Position numbers and translations under genes: made by a program. 64,000 nt of DNA from Ceratothoa steindachneri (taxonomy: Eukaryota > Arthropoda > Malacostraca > Isopoda > Cymothoidae): assembly GCA_963969495.1 (NCBI GenBank), contig OZ018321.1:137628344-137692343 (forward strand). The letters run 5' to 3'. This document shows, piece by piece, positions 61,389-64,000 of this stretch; the stretch's first letter is position 1, and every line of letters begins with the position of its first letter. The notes under the pieces were generated by a model. That model was not told the DNA's origin. It saw only the letters and a program-made list of their open reading frames with translations, and did no database searches.

Positions 61389-63190
61389 TCATGTCTTGAA
61401 CTGGTCAACAGAATTGATGTTGACAACCTCCATCGGAAGTGCGTTCCAGCTACCGCAGATACTGTACGTGAAAAATTTCCCACACAGATCGCGGTTGTAA
61501 CGCTTCAGCTCAAGTTTGAAGCCGTAATTTCTTGTTCTGCTCTCATTAAGGCTGAAAATATCACTGTAGTCAACATTGTCGAACCCTCGAAGTATTTTGA
61601 AAACTTCGATGAGCTGACCACGCAGTCTACGGGTTTCCAACGAGAACAGATTTACTTGCCTTAATCTATCTTCATAACTTTTATGTCTGATAGAGGAAAT
61701 CAGTTTGGTTGCCCTGGCTTGCACGCGTTCTAATTTCGCGATGTCCTTTCAAAATGAAGGAATCCAAAATTCGAAGTCAGACTGATATGTCGGTGGTTCG
61801 ATGGTTGGCTAGGATCTCCTTTCTTGAATATAGGAGTCACCACCGCTTCATGCCAGTCTCTAGGAACGCATTCGGTCTGGATTGACATGTTGAAGATTGC
61901 GCTCAGGTGTCGTGACACTTCATCGCGCACTTCTTTCAACTCTTGAGGGAGAAACCTATCCGGGCCAGGTGACTTATTCGTCATTATGTCAGTGATATTC
62001 TATATTTCTCCTTTGGTGAAGTACATATCGTCCAACTTTTCCCCCGAGTGGGAATCCGTTGGCTGGGGGATGGGACCACACTCTTTTCAGTAAACACTGA
62101 AGAGAATTAGTCGTTGATGAGGTTATCATTTTCTGCATCTAAGTGCTTTAATGCCCCCTCCTCATTTCTCAAAGGGCCGATCGTTCCACGGATTTGTTTA
62201 CGGCTGTTCACATATCCAAAAAACTCCTTGGGATTCTCTTTACAGAGTCTCGCCACTCGGAGTTCCTCAGACCGCTTAGCCGCCCTTATGCTGGACTTCA
62301 CTCTCCTGGATAGCTTCCGGTATTCGTCAAAGTCACCCGAGATCTTCGATTGTCGATACTCTTTTCTTTTCTTCCTAAGCAGTTGGCCAATTTGTTGATT
62401 AAACCACCTTAGTTGAACAGAAGACCGACGGGAGCATTTCAGAGGGATGAAACGCGATTGAATACTCATGAATGTGGTTTTAAAACTGTTCCAGGAGTCT
62501 TTAACAGCATCGCACACTTCTAGCCTCGCGTCATTCAGTCCAACACGAAGACCTGCAAAGTCTGCTCTTCTCAAATCAAGTTTCCTCGATTAACTAGTTA
62601 CAAGCTTAACCTTGAGGACTTTGACTACAAATCTAATTAGTCGGTAGTCACTGCCACCGAGCTTTTCGCCAACAGAGAGGTCCTCAACATGTCATCCTCA
62701 GAGGTGAAAACCAAGTCAAAGATATTGTCTCCTCTCGTTGGCTCTCTCACCCATTGAGTCAGGAACTCGTTGCTCGTAAACTACAGGAGTAGTGCGTCCT
62801 CGCCACAGGGCTCTCTCGTTTCCCAGTCAACATGGGTATTGAAGTCACCCATGGTGATAGACACTCTGTCCTTTACAAGTTCGCCCAACAGCTGGTTTAG
62901 ACTCCTGTCCTGTTCTAAGAGTTGGACAGGGGTTTTGTAAAGAACCAGGGTTCTGTATCTGACAGGACCTATCTTAAGGTCAACACCTAGTAGTTCATGG
63001 TCGGATACGATGTTGCATTCCGTCGAGTTGAGAGTATTTTTGACATACAGCATCACACCGCCACCCTCTCTGTCTGGCCTATCTTTCAGGAAGAGCTGGT
63101 AACTGGGAATCGTGAATTCACCTTCAGAATCTCGGATTGAGGTTTTTATCAAAGTACTTTTGATCTTTATTTTCAAGTTTATTATCAAGA
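61389..63190 (-). pseudogene. LINE with endonuclease, linker and tail; RT core deleted
   Basis: Minus strand from 63188: endonuclease (FTIPSYQLFLKDRPDREGGG, VMLYVKNTLN, SITMGDFNTHVDW, then NIFDLVFTSED near 62720), a linker with a basic cluster (PLKCSRRSS, KKRKEYRQSK, FFGYVNSRKQIRG), and an RT start (KSPGPDRFLPQELKEV, RDWHEAVVTPIFKKGDPS, RHISLTS at 61984-61790). It then passes abruptly to the tail (VQARATKLISSIRHKSYEDR, LRQVNLFSLETRRLRGQ, IEVFKILRGF at 61724-61389). The RT palm, including the catalytic Asp-Asp box, is missing. The 5' end is truncated near 63190. Related in its tail to the LINE at 20150-21250. Confidence 0.88.
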
Positions 63191-63471
63191 ATTTTTTCTT
63201 TAATACAAATGAGAGCTAAATGTAAGTTACCCACTATGAAAATAACGTGATTGTTTACTCTCCTATTTGATTCTGGTCGAATTTTTAGTAGCTGTCTTAT
63301 GCCATAGCGGCCCTTTTTGTAGGTTGTAGGTACCTAATGAGAAAGGCATCAAACGGAACGAATCATTCGTAATGAAAATGTAGCAAAATAACCTCTTCCT
63401 CCACCATTACTAAAGTAAAATCGTGATTGTGGCTGCGCGTAGGTTTGAGCGCGAGCAACGAAACTACTTAC
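63191..63471. other. Intron sequence next to the first visible protease exon
   Basis: No repeat or frame recognised. Confidence 0.5.
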
Positions 63472-63558
63472 CACAATGCTTGCTCGTCTTCCTAATTATC
63501 GGGCGTCGGGGCTCGGTCTCTATAGGGCGTGGTTCCACTGTCTTCTCTTCCTTGACTC
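63472..63558 (-). CDS. Serine protease gene, exon 1 of 6 visible (linker with tethering Cys)
   Basis: Internal exon of the minus-strand protease gene. It is preceded by a pyrimidine-rich acceptor (ttgtctttttcag) and followed by a consensus donor GTAAGT. In the only frame that joins the next exon it is open for 28 codons (2 + 84 + 1 bases). It encodes a charged, proline-rich linker (VKEEKTVEPRP...) ending in KHC. The split codon joins DFGKP at the start of the next exon. A Cys shortly before the activation site is what chymotrypsin-family zymogens use to tether the linker to the catalytic domain, and the partner Cys is present in exon 12798-12931 (RTVCIPEG). Earlier exons with the signal peptide and any regulatory domain must lie beyond the right edge. 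The exon is short and rests on splice signals plus frame agreement, so it is the least certain of the six. Confidence 0.7.
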
Positions 63559-64000
63559 CTGAAAAAGACAACTACTAAATGAACTTCGAGTTTGGCAAAT
63601 TGCTTTGGCCCAGTCCAATAAGCAACAATTTTCACTTAAAAAATCAAAGGATCTCTACTACAAATCACCCTGAAAAAGAATCATAACGACTGAAATTAAG
63701 AGAAGTAAAGATATGTAGAAGAAATTTAAAGCATTAGGACCGGGAGAATGTGTAATTTCCGCAATCCCCTTGTGTTTTCCAAGAGACAAACCCTGGAGGG
63801 AAAATGAGATGGTACTCAATAATTGAAGATCAGAGTGATTGACTCCAACAGCCCCTTGACTCACATGCTAAGATGGAAAGTAAATAAGGATAATGGGGAA
63901 AGAAAACCCCTTATGTATACGGGAAGTCGGATCAAGTAAGGAAGCCGAAATGAAATTGAAAAGTAACGACCCTAAAGAAATAAAAGAAGCAAATATAACA
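63559..64000. other. Intron or upstream sequence at the right edge
   Basis: A minus frame at 63658-63864 (MSQGAVGVNHSDLQLL) has one acceptor-like ttttccctccag inside it but no good donor. Not claimed as an exon. Confidence 0.4.

Noticed and set aside
63658..63864. Further upstream protease exon
   Set aside because: Has an acceptor-like ttttccctccag but no donor and no domain signature.

Overview
Eukaryotic intronic and intergenic DNA: a mosaic of degraded transposable elements, microsatellites and minisatellites around one recognisable host gene. The repeat content (decapod-style LINE open frames, a Ty3/gypsy group with integrase before reverse transcriptase, Tc1/mariner, pogo-like and hAT elements) points to an arthropod, most likely a crustacean. 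That taxonomic call is inference. There is no bacterial-type gene organisation, CRISPR array, rRNA or tRNA that I can support.

The host gene is a trypsin-fold serine protease on the minus strand, which I assembled from six short exons: 63472-63558, 41182-41347, 22516-22611, 12798-12931, 12223-12398 and 9299-9429. All six have consensus AG and GT borders and all intron phases agree. They give about 262 continuous codons covering a basic/proline-rich linker with a tethering Cys, the R|IING activation site, and the His, Asp and Ser catalytic blocks. The gene covers at least 54 kb of the window, so almost everything else lies inside its introns of 22.1, 18.6, 9.6, 0.4 and 2.8 kb. The 5' end lies off the right edge. 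The 3' end is uncertain.

Two of its splice sites are tandemly amplified. The acceptor of exon 12798-12931 is carried in a 63-bp minisatellite with about 13 acceptor copies, whose unit keeps the reading frame. The donor of exon 9299-9429 is present three times. The protease also lacks the Asp normally just before the catalytic Ser.

Layout: 1-1940, minus-strand gypsy remnant (gag, protease, integrase), with a possible LTR at 3000-3720. 4350-4990, second gag fragment. 5466-6900, Tc1-like relic. 8337-8796, LINE endonuclease fragment. 9.3-13.75 kb, three protease exons plus a 24-bp AT-rich minisatellite and the 63-bp array. 15229-15703, hAT-type MITE with perfect 8-bp duplication. 16.2-19.95 kb, long-TIR DNA transposon relic. 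20.15-21.25 kb, LINE RT remnant. 24179-26769, BED-finger hAT. 27180-30460, mariner-like element split by other repeats and a Tc1-like copy. 30718-36140, LTR retrotransposon with 1.75-kb LTRs and a gutted interior. 36.15-41.1 kb, Tc1 fragments, foldback repeats and a pogo-like MITE. 42-50 kb, microsatellites, a foldback element and a 1.7-kb 22-bp minisatellite. 50471-58176, gypsy element whose 3' LTR holds a further insertion that itself contains a mariner. 60.2-61 kb, inverted and tandem repeats. 61.4-63.2 kb, minus-strand LINE with its RT core deleted.

No autonomous transposable element is intact here. The main novelty is the splice-site amplification in the protease gene and the combined evidence for an integrase-before-RT gypsy group.
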